NCBI RefSeq assembly: GCF_024330105.1
Contig: NZ_JANDHW010000013.1
Location: 1 to 64,000 of the forward strand
Direction: 5' to 3'
From: Coprobacter tertius
GTDB taxonomy: Bacteria > Bacteroidota > Bacteroidia > Bacteroidales > Coprobacteraceae
DNA length: 64,000 bases
A program made the position numbers and the translations under genes. Below the pieces are notes generated by a model, which saw nothing but the letters and a program-made list of their open reading frames with translations, was not told where the DNA came from and ran no database searches. Shown here piece after piece: positions 17,499 to 26,454 of this stretch; the stretch's first letter is position 1; every line of letters starts with the position of its first letter.

Positions 17499-17541
17499 AG
17501 AGAGCTAAATATCATATTATTTTGATATTTAGCTCTCTTTT
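17499..17541 (+). terminator. terminator of tRNA-Arg
   Basis: Perfect 16-bp inverted repeat (17499-17514 with 17523-17538, 8-base loop) ending in TTTT. It lies directly after the tRNA. Confidence 0.9.
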
Positions 17542-17705
17542 AATTTCTTTTGTCAAAATTTTTTCTCAATACGCAAAAAACAAACATTATAAACAAACGC
17601 TAAATCATCGTGTGACCTTTTTAATTATCCTACGTCAAAATTATAAAAGACGTCATTTCCGCATACTTTTAATCTTTTAATAATTATATTACTAAATTAT
17701 ACACC

Positions 17706-19814
17706 ATGATAAAAATGCTATTTATACTCCTTATCGGAACCGCAACCGGCATTCGGGCACAAACAGGAAAAAGAGAACTTCCTGATTCTATCCGCTCGGT
17801 CAATTTGAAAGAAGTAGTTATACAAGGTCAAACTCAATATACCTTCCCTACGAAATCGATGATTATTCCTTCGGCTAAGCAGAAAAGCGCATCTCAGAAT
17901 GCTGTCGACCTGCTTCGGCAAGTAAATATGCCGCAACTCAAAATAAATCCCGTTGACAACGCCATAACGACGCCTGTAGGCGCCGAAGTTACTCTATTTA
18001 TCAACTATATTCCCGCCTCGGCAGAGGAAATGGAAGGCTTACGCACCGAGGACGTGAAACGCATCGAATACCTCGATTTTCCAACCGATCCGCGATTTAT
18101 GAATAAAGAGCACGTGGTGAATATCGTGGTACAAACTTACGAATACGGCGGTTACACCAAAGCCACGGTAAATGAAAGTTTCCTTGTAGGGCTATCGAGC
18201 CAAGTATCTGCGTACTCTAAGTTCTCTTACAAAAAAATGACCTATGACCTTTACTTCAGCGCAAATAACGTGAATAACCATCACGAGGGAAATTCTACCC
18301 AAGGCACCTTTCGACTTCAAGATAACGAGGGGGTGCCTCTCACGATCATACGGGATGAAAAACTCGTGAGTGCTCATTATAAACAAAATTATTACCCTGT
18401 AACCTTCCGAGCGGCTTACAGCACCGATAAAATGCAAATTCTAAACACCGTGGGGTTTAAATTCACCGAAGAACCCGCCAATAACGCCTCGGGGTCTCTT
18501 ACTTATACTCCCTCCCACGATACCGGTTATTCTTATAATAAAGATAATTCGTCGCGAAGCTACCTCGGATCCTGGCAAGGGAATTACTACTTTGTATTCC
18601 CCCGTAAATACTCCCTGAATATCGAACCTGAATTTAATTATACCCACAACAATTTTCACAGTAGCTTCTCCTCCTCTAACCCCGGTTCGAGCCCCATTTT
18701 GAATAAGGCGTCGGAAAACGCCTACGCCTTCAGCACAACCGGAACGGCTCAAAAGCAATTCGCCGACCATCATTCGGTAATTACAATGGTGCGTTTCGGC
18801 ATTAATGTCAACAGAGTGCATTACCCCGGCCAGGCTTCTTCTACGGAAAATTTCCACCATGAATATGCCGGAGGATGCATCGGATATAATTTTACCAACG
18901 AAAAGATTAACGGTTTCATCTACGGCGGAGGCATTTGGGAGGGTAACGCAATAAATAATGTACGAATAAACAGGGTATTCCCTTTTACCTACCTACAAGC
19001 ACGATACGCGCCTAATTCTAAAAATTCATTGAGTTGTTATTTTATGTATGATACCAATTCGCCGCGAGCGAGTGATAAAAACCCCAAAAAGCTGCAAGAA
19101 AACGAATTGATGTATTTTAGCGGAAATCCCCGCTTAAAAAACGCGCCGCATATGACCTTCAACCTGAGTTATACGTGGATGCCAACGAATGCCCTTTCTA
19201 CGTTGCTTTACGCACAACATTTCGATATGTCCGATCGTTGGGTGACAGCCTATTTCCCCACTGAAAATAACCGAAAAATGTTACGTACCTATATTAACAG
19301 CGGAAACTTTTACCAAACACAGGTAGGGTTATCGCTGACATGTAAACTTTTTGATGATAATCTTCAACTCTCTGCCACACCCGCGCAAATGTTTTACCAT
19401 AGCACCGGTTATTATAAATATACCCACAATCCCTTTATTTTCGATACCTCGGCCACTTATTATCTCAACAGTTTCTTTTTTCAGGCCTATTATGAAATGC
19501 AAAAGCGTTTTATATCCACGGATGATTCGGGAACTTTTCGCAAAGTACCCGACTTTTATCAATTAGTAGCCGGATGGCATAACTCCAACTGGAACGTTAA
19601 GCTGACTTTAGCCAATATGTTCCGTAACAATTGGAACGCCGGAAGTAATAAACTGAAGTCTCCTTCTTATGATCAACTGATAACCCTTTACGGACATAAT
19701 TTTCACCAACGCATCAATCTCTCTGTCACCTATACCATTGGATACGGTAAGAAAATAAAACAGGGAAACGAAGTGGGCGCCCAAGAAGGCGTTGGATCGG
19801 CCATACTGAAATAA
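17706..19814 (+). CDS. TonB-dependent receptor-like outer membrane beta-barrel protein
   Basis: 702 residues. A signal peptide (about 1-18, ending IRAQ) leads to a compact plug-like domain (about 35-150; NLKEVVIQGQTQYTFPTKSM, later VKRIEYLDFPTDPRFMNKEH). The rest is a beta-barrel rich in alternating aromatic strands (for example YSKFSYKKMTYDLYFSANN). The usual N-terminal carboxypeptidase-like domain of SusC proteins is absent, as is a sigma-signalling STN domain. No SusD partner is present. The ligand is unknown. It is monocistronic, between tRNA-Arg and two ECF sigma genes on the opposite strand. An ACGTC/GACGT inverted repeat with a 12-base spacer (17632-17653) lies upstream of the start and could be a regulatory site. 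Confidence 0.82.
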   Translation: MIKMLFILLIGTATGIRAQTGKRELPDSIRSVNLKEVVIQGQTQYTFPTKSMIIPSAKQKSASQNAVDLLRQVNMPQLKINPVDNAITTPVGAEVTLFINYIPASAEEMEGLRTEDVKRIEYLDFPTDPRFMNKEHVVNIVVQTYEYGGYTKATVNESFLVGLSSQVSAYSKFSYKKMTYDLYFSANNVNNHHEGNSTQGTFRLQDNEGVPLTIIRDEKLVSAHYKQNYYPVTFRAAYSTDKMQILNTVGFKFTEEPANNASGSLTYTPSHDTGYSYNKDNSSRSYLGSWQGNYYFVFPRKYSLNIEPEFNYTHNNFHSSFSSSNPGSSPILNKASENAYAFSTTGTAQKQFADHHSVITMVRFGINVNRVHYPGQASSTENFHHEYAGGCIGYNFTNEKINGFIYGGGIWEGNAINNVRINRVFPFTYLQARYAPNSKNSLSCYFMYDTNSPRASDKNPKKLQENELMYFSGNPRLKNAPHMTFNLSYTWMPTNALSTLLYAQHFDMSDRWVTAYFPTENNRKMLRTYINSGNFYQTQVGLSLTCKLFDDNLQLSATPAQMFYHSTGYYKYTHNPFIFDTSATYYLNSFFFQAYYEMQKRFISTDDSGTFRKVPDFYQLVAGWHNSNWNVKLTLANMFRNNWNAGSNKLKSPSYDQLITLYGHNFHQRINLSVTYTIGYGKKIKQGNEVGAQEGVGSAILK

Positions 19815-19885
19815 ATATCGATCAAAAACAAAATTCACTTACATTCAAAGAATATAATATATCTATTCTCAATATAGCGATTATT

Positions 19886-20404
19886 TCACAAACAAGAACA
19901 ACATAAAACAATTGCAATGCAATATTTCTTCCACCCGAAAACTTTACATATTTTTCTCCTTAAATTACGAATACGACTTTTCGCTGTATTTACCGGGATT
20001 CCCAGTTTTGTTGCAATTACTTTCATCTTTTCCCGTTTCATCATGAACCCGATCAATACCTTCTCCCCTTCGGAAAGTTTATTTATTACCCGATTTACTT
20101 CCTCGATATCGGGATAAGGTATGTTATCGGCACAGTCTTCCCTATCGGGAAACTCATCGGTATATATAAGAAACTGTTTACTTTCTTTTCTGAGATTATC
20201 TTTAAATTTATTATCCATAATACGGCAAGCCCAACCGAAAAAGTTTTTATCTTCCCGATACAACTTTCTATTCTTCCATATCTTAATATTGGCATCCGAC
20301 AACAAATCCTCGGCTTTATGTTTGTTACCCGTACAAAAATAAGCATGTGTGAATAGACGCTCCTGAATTTTTATCAGTTTCCCTTCCAAATCCGAGTCTT
20401 TCAT
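19886..20404 (-). CDS. RNA polymerase ECF-type sigma factor
   Basis: 172 residues with sigma region 2 (about 10-75; AEDLLSDANIKIW, then NFFGWACRIMDNKFKD) and region 4 (about 105-160; a helix-turn-helix with KVIATKLGIPVNTAKSRIRN). The C-terminus ends in an odd hydrophobic, Cys-rich tail (YCIAIVLCCSCL). No anti-sigma gene is adjacent. The second ECF gene (20587-21072) lies 182 bases upstream on the same strand and is a diverged paralogue, as both share the G-W-x4-M-x-N-x3-D pattern in region 2 and a GFMM-K motif before region 4. The target promoters are unknown; the neighbouring receptor-like gene is the obvious candidate, but that is inference. Confidence 0.88.
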   Translation of the reverse strand: MKDSDLEGKLIKIQERLFTHAYFCTGNKHKAEDLLSDANIKIWKNRKLYREDKNFFGWACRIMDNKFKDNLRKESKQFLIYTDEFPDREDCADNIPYPDIEEVNRVINKLSEGEKVLIGFMMKREKMKVIATKLGIPVNTAKSRIRNLRRKICKVFGWKKYCIAIVLCCSCL

Positions 20405-20586
20405 GTTTTTATGATATTTTGCCCTTAACTCCGTTTGTAGAAAAAAGTTTCAATTTGCACTTTAATATTTATTCTATTTTAACACTTTATTAAATCTATC
20501 TCTATTCTTACAGAATAATACCTCTTCCTCATCGCCATTTTAATACAAAGCCTCAAAATGCAGGGGAAAAAACGATAAGACATTTT

Positions 20587-21072
20587 TTATTTACCGAACC
20601 ATTTACGCAGATAATACAATTTTGTTCTTACATAAAACGATCTGCTTTTAACGGTTCCTACCGGAATACTCATGAGTTGCGCCACCTCTTTATGTTTCAC
20701 TTTCATCATCATAAAACCCAACATCTCACGATCACTTTCACTCAACATTCCGATTGCTTTCCTAATCGTTTCCATATCTACCTCATGACCGATATGGGCA
20801 TCGAAGGAAATATCGGCCGTTTTGTCTAAAGGCTCGGTGGGTAAACGTTTTTCTTTTTCATACAAGTCATTATGAAGATTAAACATTACAGTACAGCACC
20901 ATCCTGAGAAATTCTCATTTCTTATATAGCAATCCTCTTTCATCAGTATTTTCAGGTTTGTTTCCTGTCTGAGCTCTTTTGCTTTTTCGAGATTATGCGT
21001 AAGGAATAAGGCATAAGCCAATAAACGAGCTTGCAATTTGACAAGCTCGTCACGAAGATTGAAGTTTTCCAT
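20587..21072 (-). CDS. RNA polymerase ECF-type sigma factor (paralogue of the next gene)
   Basis: 161 residues. Region 2 (about 10-70) carries EKAKELRQETNLKILM and NFSGWCCTVMFNLHND. Region 4 (about 105-155) carries LSESDREMLGFMMMKVKHKE and the HTH with MSIPVGTVKSRSFYVRTKL. Both are recognisable but more diverged from the consensus than the downstream paralogue. A 388-base gene-free stretch lies upstream. No anti-sigma factor is encoded nearby, so control must come from transcription, proteolysis or an unlinked partner. Confidence 0.86.
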   Translation of the reverse strand: MENFNLRDELVKLQARLLAYALFLTHNLEKAKELRQETNLKILMKEDCYIRNENFSGWCCTVMFNLHNDLYEKEKRLPTEPLDKTADISFDAHIGHEVDMETIRKAIGMLSESDREMLGFMMMKVKHKEVAQLMSIPVGTVKSRSFYVRTKLYYLRKWFGK

Positions 21073-21460
21073 GTAATAAGATTAATGTGAGAAAACAGGT
21101 ATTATCACAGTAAACTCCAGTATTCATGGAAAGTTTCAGTTAACAAACAACATTTTCAATTATTTTAACGTAAAATCCAGGGTGAGACGTTATAATTACT
21201 GGAATTCTGGGTAAGCACCTTTACTTCATATTTTATAAATAAATAAAATAAGTAAAGTTACCAAATAATAAAAAGTGCAAGTAAAATTTCATCTGAAATG
21301 GCGTATTTTTATTATTTTATATCTTTACTTCGCTCGTGAAGGTAGAAAAAATTATATGGAAGATTATAATAAGGTATTATTTTTATTCATTCCAACAAAA
21401 AAGAGACAACAAAAAAGGGGTATATTTGTTATCCCTTAAAATCTCATAATAGTTCGGCCA
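21073..21460. other. gene-free region between divergent ECF and rhodanese genes
   Basis: 388 AT-rich bases with no coding frame. The clearest structure is an inverted repeat at 21210-21262: GGTAA and CTTTACTT pair with AAGTAAAG and TTACC, with a 4-base bulge and a 23-base loop. It has no T-tract. A -7 element for the rhodanese gene lies at 21421-21428. I recognise no ECF promoter. Confidence 0.4.
21421..21428 (+). promoter_or_regulatory. -7 element of the rhodanese gene
   Basis: TATATTTG, matching TAnnTTTG, 32 bases upstream of the ATG at 21461. No TTTG box is seen at 19-21 bases. Confidence 0.5.
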
Positions 21461-21838
21461 ATGTTGAAAAATAAAATTTTTTACCTTATATCGATCTTAA
21501 ACATCCTTTTCGGCTGTACGGCCGGTCCCAATGTAAATACGATTCCTGTAAAGGATTTTCAGAAACTGATACAAGAGAAAAATGTGCAATTGATAGACGT
21601 ACGTACTCCCGAAGAATATAGTGCAGGACATATTCAAGGAGCCAAAAATATAGATATAAAAAGTCCCGACTTTGAAGAACAGATAAAAAAACTCGATAAA
21701 AAGAAACCTGTTGCACTATATTGCCGCAGTGGACGACGTAGTCTCGATGCTGCCGGACGTATACAAAAATTAGGATTCAATGAAATATATAATCTCGAGA
21801 AAGGATTTGAAAACTGGGAAGAAAAAATCGATAAATAA
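21461..21838 (+). CDS. rhodanese-like lipoprotein
   Basis: 125 residues. Lipoprotein signal with lipobox LFGC (Cys19), then a single rhodanese domain (about 28-122). The catalytic loop CRSGRRS has the active Cys at residue 88. The domain start (LIDVRTPEEYSAGHIQGA) is the textbook form. Such single-domain proteins carry persulfide sulfur; with a lipid anchor it should act in the periplasm or at a membrane surface. The physiological acceptor is unknown. It is monocistronic, with its own -7 element and a strong terminator shared with the NQR operon that converges on it. Confidence 0.9.
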   Translation: MLKNKIFYLISILNILFGCTAGPNVNTIPVKDFQKLIQEKNVQLIDVRTPEEYSAGHIQGAKNIDIKSPDFEEQIKKLDKKKPVALYCRSGRRSLDAAGRIQKLGFNEIYNLEKGFENWEEKIDK

Positions 21839-21869
21839 AAACTTAATTCCTTCCGATTCCAAGAGAAAT

Positions 21870-21917
21870 ATAAAACGACGCGTTCTGCGAAAATTTTTGC
21901 AGAACGCGTCGTTTTAT
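21870..21917. terminator. bidirectional terminator between the rhodanese gene and nqrF
   Basis: Perfect 19-bp inverted repeat (21870-21888 with 21899-21917, 10-base loop), core CGACGCGTTCTGC, with A/T-rich ends that give a T-run on both strands. The nqrF stop codon is 12 bases to the right. Confidence 0.92.
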
Positions 21918-21929
21918 ACAGATCGGAAA

Positions 21930-23195
21930 TCAAGCTCCGAAATCATCATACATCAACATTTCACGAGGAACTCCCAAATCCCACAACATTTTTTTCACGG
22001 CATTAGCCATCGGGCCGGGACCGCACATGTAGTATTCGATATCCTCAGGAGCATCATGATCTTTAAGATAATTATCATATATTACTTGATGAATAAAGCC
22101 TGTATATCCCGTCCAGTTATCCTCAGGCTGAGGATCGGACAAAGCGATATGGAATGAAAAATTAGGGAATTCCCGTTCTATTGCCCTGAAGTCTTCTTCA
22201 TAGAAGATCTCCCTACGCGAACGGGCGCCATACCAATACGAAATCTTTCGATCGGTTGTTTTTAATGTACGGAATAAATGCAATAAATGAGACCGTAAAG
22301 GAGCCATACCGGCACCGCCACCAATATAAAGCATTTCACGTTTGGTATCGAGAATATGGAATTCTCCGTAAGGACCCGATACCGTAACCTTATCACCCGG
22401 TTTGCGAGAGAAAATATACGAAGAACAAATACCCGGCTTTATACCGGCCGCCCATGTTCCGGTATTACGGTCGAAAGGAGGAGTGGCAATACGGATATTT
22501 AACATAACGACATTTCCTTCTGCCGGATAATTAGCCATAGAATAAGCACGGTATGTTTCTTCATCATTTTTACAAACCAGTCCCCAAAGTTTGAATTTAT
22601 CCCATTCATCACGGAATTTCTCTTCGACCTCCATATCGGAAAACTTAATATCATACTTAGGAACATCAATCTGTATATAGCTTCCGGGTTTAAAGTTAAG
22701 AACCTCTCCTTCAGGTAATCGAACAACAAATTCTTTGATAAAAGAAGCTACATTATGATTAGAAACCACTTCACATTCCCACTTCTTAATACCGAGTACC
22801 TCTTGTGGTATCTGTACCTTAAGGTCGTTTTTTACTTTTACCTGGCAAGCCAAACGATAATGGTCGTGTATTTGTTTTCGGGTAAAAAACCCAGTTTCAG
22901 TAGGGAGTATTTCGCCACCGCCTTCAAGTACCTGACAACGGCACATACCACAACTACCCTGACCGCCACAAGCTGAAGGAAGAAAAATTTTATTATTGCC
23001 TAAAGCCGAAAGTAATGTCGTTCCGGCACCGGTAACAACTTCTTTCTCCCCATCGTTAATATCGATTGTAAGTTCTCCCGAAGGAGTAAGTTTATTTTTT
23101 GCAAATAACAAAATGCCGACCAAAAGCAGAATGAGGATAAGAAAAATTACCACTGCCACTAAAATCGTCATATTGCCAACCATAAGTAATATCAT
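21930..23195 (-). CDS. nqrF: Na+-translocating NADH:quinone reductase subunit F
   Basis: 421 residues. Electron-entry subunit of Na+-NQR: takes electrons from NADH via FAD and a [2Fe-2S] cluster. An N-terminal membrane helix (about 9-32) is followed by a ferredoxin domain with cluster Cys76, Cys82, Cys85 and a fourth near 117 (CGGQGSCGMC, later LACQV). Then come the FAD-binding domain (RAYSMANYPAE) and the NADH-binding domain (LYIGGGAGMAPLRSH; YMCGPGPM near the end). It is the last gene of the nqrABCDEF operon; the terminator follows directly. Confidence 0.97.
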   Translation of the reverse strand: MILLMVGNMTILVAVVIFLILILLLVGILLFAKNKLTPSGELTIDINDGEKEVVTGAGTTLLSALGNNKIFLPSACGGQGSCGMCRCQVLEGGGEILPTETGFFTRKQIHDHYRLACQVKVKNDLKVQIPQEVLGIKKWECEVVSNHNVASFIKEFVVRLPEGEVLNFKPGSYIQIDVPKYDIKFSDMEVEEKFRDEWDKFKLWGLVCKNDEETYRAYSMANYPAEGNVVMLNIRIATPPFDRNTGTWAAGIKPGICSSYIFSRKPGDKVTVSGPYGEFHILDTKREMLYIGGGAGMAPLRSHLLHLFRTLKTTDRKISYWYGARSRREIFYEEDFRAIEREFPNFSFHIALSDPQPEDNWTGYTGFIHQVIYDNYLKDHDAPEDIEYYMCGPGPMANAVKKMLWDLGVPREMLMYDDFGA

Positions 23196-23225
23196 CGTAT
23201 CTTTTGTTTAATTATGAATTTCCGA

Positions 23226-23840
23226 TTATAATTTGATCCCCAAAAAGCTCATAAAGGCAATACCCATAAGACCTGTTGCTATAAACGTAATACCGATGCC
23301 TTTTAACGGTGCCGGCACATTTGAATACGCCAATTTTTCGCGTATGGCTGCAATTCCCAAAATAGCAAGAAGCCAACCGATTCCCGAACCGAGTCCATAA
23401 ACCGTTGCAGCCCCTACCGTAGGGAAAGCTCTTTGCTGCATAAACAGAGAACCACCCAATATGGCACAGTTAACGGCAATCAGCGGCAGAAAAATTCCAA
23501 GCGACGCATACAGCGACGGCGCATACTTCTCTACCACCATTTCTACCAATTGTACCATCGATGCAATTACAGCGATAAACATAATCAGACTCAGAAAACT
23601 CAGATCCACCGTTTTATATTCTTCTCCCAGCCATTGCAATGCTCCAGGCTTGAGAATATAATTTTCGAGCAGATAATCAACCGGAAGAGTAATCGTAAGA
23701 ACAAACGTAACGGCGATCCCGAGTCCCATCGCAGTCTTTACATTTTTAGATACGGCAAGATAAGAACACATACCTAAAAAGTAGGCGAATATCATATTGT
23801 CTATAAAAATAGACTTAATAAACAGATTCAGATTTTCCAT
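23226..23840 (-). CDS. nqrE: Na+-NQR subunit E
   Basis: 204 residues, six predicted membrane helices, usual length. One of the two homologous integral subunits (with NqrD) that sit around the membrane Fe site and Na+ path. The conserved membrane Cys is in [10 protein letters not shown] and the N-terminal one in [10 protein letters not shown]. It lies between nqrD (25-base gap) and nqrF (30-base gap). Confidence 0.97.
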   Translation of the reverse strand: MENLNLFIKSIFIDNMIFAYFLGMCSYLAVSKNVKTAMGLGIAVTFVLTITLPVDYLLENYILKPGALQWLGEEYKTVDLSFLSLIMFIAVIASMVQLVEMVVEKYAPSLYASLGIFLPLIAVNCAILGGSLFMQQRAFPTVGAATVYGLGSGIGWLLAILGIAAIREKLAYSNVPAPLKGIGITFIATGLMGIAFMSFLGIKL

Positions 23841-23865
23841 TTTCTACTATTGTTTAGGTGAGTGA

Positions 23866-24489
23866 TTATTTTTCTTGCAAGTCTTTATTGCGGGAACGAT
23901 GTACCCATATGATACAAGCAACTGTAATAAGAGCCATAGGAGGTAATATCATGAGTCCGTTATTTTCGTACCCCCAATCATAAAATGCCTTAGGGATCAC
24001 TTTATATCCGAACAAAGTTCCCGATCCGAGCAGTTCGCGAAAAAAAGCGACGATAATCAGAATAAGACCGTAACCGATACCATTGCCTACACCATCGAGA
24101 AACGACTCCCAGGGCTTATTTCCGAGAGCAAAGGCTTCGAGACGTCCCATGAGAATACAGTTTGTAATAATAAGTCCGACAAATACCGACAACTGTTTAC
24201 TTACATCATAAGCATATGCTTTGAGTACCTGATCGACAATAATCACCAACGCAGCTACCACTACCAGTTGTACTATGATACGTATGCTGTTGGGTATTGT
24301 ATTGCGCAATAAAGAAATAATCACATTGGCGAATGCCAACACAGCTGTAACCGAAATCGCCATAACAAAAGCAGGTTCCAGTTTTGCCGTAACAGCCAAA
24401 GCCGAACAGATTCCCAATATTTGAACAATCACCGGGTTATTCTTAGAAAGCGGCCCCAGTAATATTTGTTTATTTTTCTTCGATAACAT
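23866..24489 (-). CDS. nqrD: Na+-NQR subunit D
   Basis: 207 residues, integral membrane protein homologous to NqrE with inverted topology. Conserved Cys positions are in [16 protein letters not shown] and [13 protein letters not shown]. The start at 24489 follows nqrC after 15 bases. Translocates Na+ as part of the complex and has no activity alone. Confidence 0.97.
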   Translation of the reverse strand: MLSKKNKQILLGPLSKNNPVIVQILGICSALAVTAKLEPAFVMAISVTAVLAFANVIISLLRNTIPNSIRIIVQLVVVAALVIIVDQVLKAYAYDVSKQLSVFVGLIITNCILMGRLEAFALGNKPWESFLDGVGNGIGYGLILIIVAFFRELLGSGTLFGYKVIPKAFYDWGYENNGLMILPPMALITVACIIWVHRSRNKDLQEK

Positions 24490-24504
24490 ATTTTTTTTCT
24501 CCGC

Positions 24505-25206
24505 TTATTTTAATGACTTTAAAAAATTCTGATAGGGAATAATGCAATTTTGCATCATCGTCTGTACACCTTTACTCGTTATAGTACCTCCCGAAATAGC
24601 GTCGACATATTCCGCGCCATCTATCGGTTTCTGACCTTTTTTCTCTACAGCCACCGATTTAAAAGTACCGTCTACAAAGAAATGCTTACCTGCGTATTGG
24701 TCCGAAAATTCCGGTTTCTCAATCTCAGCCCCCAATCCGGGAGTCTCTCCCTGATGAGCAAAATAGGCTCCATAAATAGTATTACCGTCGGTATCTACCG
24801 AAACATATCCCCAAATCGGCCCCCATAAACCAGCTCCGTACATCGGCAGGATATATTTTTCGGAACCATCTTCAAGACGGCAAACAAATACGGGTAATTC
24901 CCGCTTGTCGTCAGCGATTTTGCTCTGAACAGCGACATCAACAGTAAAAGCATCTTTCCCTTCGAGTTTATTACCGGCTTCATCGATAACATAACTATCG
25001 ACAATATATTTTTTATATAACTCCTGAGCATTTTCTGCATTGGCAGAAATTTTTACCGAACTCAGTATCTGAGTCATTTTATCGATCTCTACATTTTTTT
25101 GCTGTTTGGGCTTCAGTTGTAAAGCCGTAAAAGCTAATACTGCGGCAACAACAATTACCATTACCGAAGCATAAACGATGGTATATATATTATTCTGTTT
25201 GTTCAT
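24505..25206 (-). CDS. nqrC: Na+-NQR subunit C
   Basis: 233 residues. One membrane helix (about 8-28), then a periplasmic FMN-binding domain. FMN is attached to a Thr by ApbE; the attachment motif here is SGGTITS, with Thr208 as acceptor (the family form is SGAT-xT). Upstream in-frame codons exist (TTG at 25215, ATG at 25212), but the ATG at 25206 gives the N-terminus expected for the family (MNKQNNIYTIVYASV). The gap to nqrB is only 12 bases. No apbE is present in this window. Confidence 0.95.
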   Translation of the reverse strand: MNKQNNIYTIVYASVMVIVVAAVLAFTALQLKPKQQKNVEIDKMTQILSSVKISANAENAQELYKKYIVDSYVIDEAGNKLEGKDAFTVDVAVQSKIADDKRELPVFVCRLEDGSEKYILPMYGAGLWGPIWGYVSVDTDGNTIYGAYFAHQGETPGLGAEIEKPEFSDQYAGKHFFVDGTFKSVAVEKKGQKPIDGAEYVDAISGGTITSKGVQTMMQNCIIPYQNFLKSLK

Positions 25207-25218
25207 GATCATCAATGT

Positions 25219-26427
25219 TTATGCGTTAATCTTAGCTCGTTTCAAACGTTTTTTCATATTAGCTTCCACCACGAAATAATCGATCAGCGGAGCAAATACA
25301 TTCATCAGCAATACAGCCAGCATAGCGCCTTCGGGATATCCGTTGTTATATATACGTATAATAATCGCTACTACACCGATAAGAAAACCATAAATATATT
25401 TCCCTAATGTCGTACGCGCGCCCGTTACCGGATCGGTTGCCATAAACACGGCAGCAAATGCAAACCCACCCAGACATACCTGGTCAAATGGAGTCAATTG
25501 CGAAGCCGGATATATAGGTGAACTGAAAACATTAGCTATCCATCCCATAAATAAACCGCCAGCAAAAACCGACAACATGATACGCCAGCTTGCAATACGA
25601 GTTACAAGTAGTATAATTGCACCAATAAGAATTGCCAAAGTCGAAGTCTCACCGATAGACCCCGGTATAAATCCTAAAAATGAGTCGAGAGTAGAAATCG
25701 GATGACCGAGAATGTCGGTAAGTTGCACAGGCATACCGGCAGGAGTAGTCGCAACTTGTCCCAGCGGCGTTGCTCCCGAGAACCCTTCCACAACCTTGCC
25801 GGCACCCAATCCGAATGTATCTGAAACACGTACAAAAACCCCGTCACCCGACATTTTTGAAGGATAAGCAAAAAACAAAAAAGCACGAGTAATCAGTGCG
25901 ACATTAAATACATTCATACCCGTTCCACCGAATACTTCTTTCGCAAATATTACAGCAAAAGCAGTAGCAACGGCAATCATCCACAAAGGAGTATCTACCG
26001 GCACGATCATCGGTATAAGAATTCCCGAAACAAGGAATCCTTCTTGTATCTCATGCCCCCGCATCTGAGCGACAGTAAATTCGATTCCTAAACCGACCGC
26101 ATATGATACGACAATCTGAGGCAGAACAGCAAGAAAACCGAAAAGAAAGGTCATCCAAAAACCAGCGTCTTGGCCAATCGCCAAATAATGCTGATAACCT
26201 ACATTATACATCCCGAACAATAAGGCCGGGAGTAATGCGACGATCACGACCGACATCGTACGTTTCGTATCGATGCTATCGTGAATATGTGTACCCGATT
26301 TCGAGGTGGTATTAGGCACAAACAAGAATGTTTCGAATCCTTCGAATACCGATTGAAACTTCTCGAATCTGCCGCCCGGTTCGAAATTGGGTTTTATTTT
26401 ATCGATATAATTTCTTAACGCTTTCAA
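25219..26427 (-). CDS. nqrB: Na+-NQR subunit B, TTG start
   Basis: 402 residues, ten or so membrane helices. Carries FMN on Thr220 in the motif FSGATPLGQ and riboflavin. It is the main Na+ channel subunit. The start codon is TTG at 26427-26425: no in-frame ATG precedes it, and translation from it gives the conserved NqrB N-terminus (MKALRNYIDKIKPNFEPGG). It follows nqrA after 27 bases. The rare start may lower its translation relative to its neighbours. Confidence 0.96.
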   Translation of the reverse strand: MKALRNYIDKIKPNFEPGGRFEKFQSVFEGFETFLFVPNTTSKSGTHIHDSIDTKRTMSVVIVALLPALLFGMYNVGYQHYLAIGQDAGFWMTFLFGFLAVLPQIVVSYAVGLGIEFTVAQMRGHEIQEGFLVSGILIPMIVPVDTPLWMIAVATAFAVIFAKEVFGGTGMNVFNVALITRAFLFFAYPSKMSGDGVFVRVSDTFGLGAGKVVEGFSGATPLGQVATTPAGMPVQLTDILGHPISTLDSFLGFIPGSIGETSTLAILIGAIILLVTRIASWRIMLSVFAGGLFMGWIANVFSSPIYPASQLTPFDQVCLGGFAFAAVFMATDPVTGARTTLGKYIYGFLIGVVAIIIRIYNNGYPEGAMLAVLLMNVFAPLIDYFVVEANMKKRLKRAKINA

Positions 26428-26454
26428 TGTATATAATTTTTTAGGGTTAAAATC

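Noticed and set aside
17354-17515. N-terminal extension of ung to 17515
   Set aside because: It would read through the complement of the tRNA-Arg gene and its promoter and has no family similarity; the ATG at 17353 matches the family start.
21210-21262. Inverted repeat as a terminator or operator
   Set aside because: The stem is interrupted by a bulge, the loop is 23 bases and no T-run follows, so I list it only as a structure in the gene-free region.
17420-21460. Integrated element at tRNA-Arg
   Set aside because: I looked for a second copy of the tRNA 3' end (GGGTTTGAGTCCCGC) downstream and found none, and no integrase gene is present; the receptor/ECF block is only suggestive.
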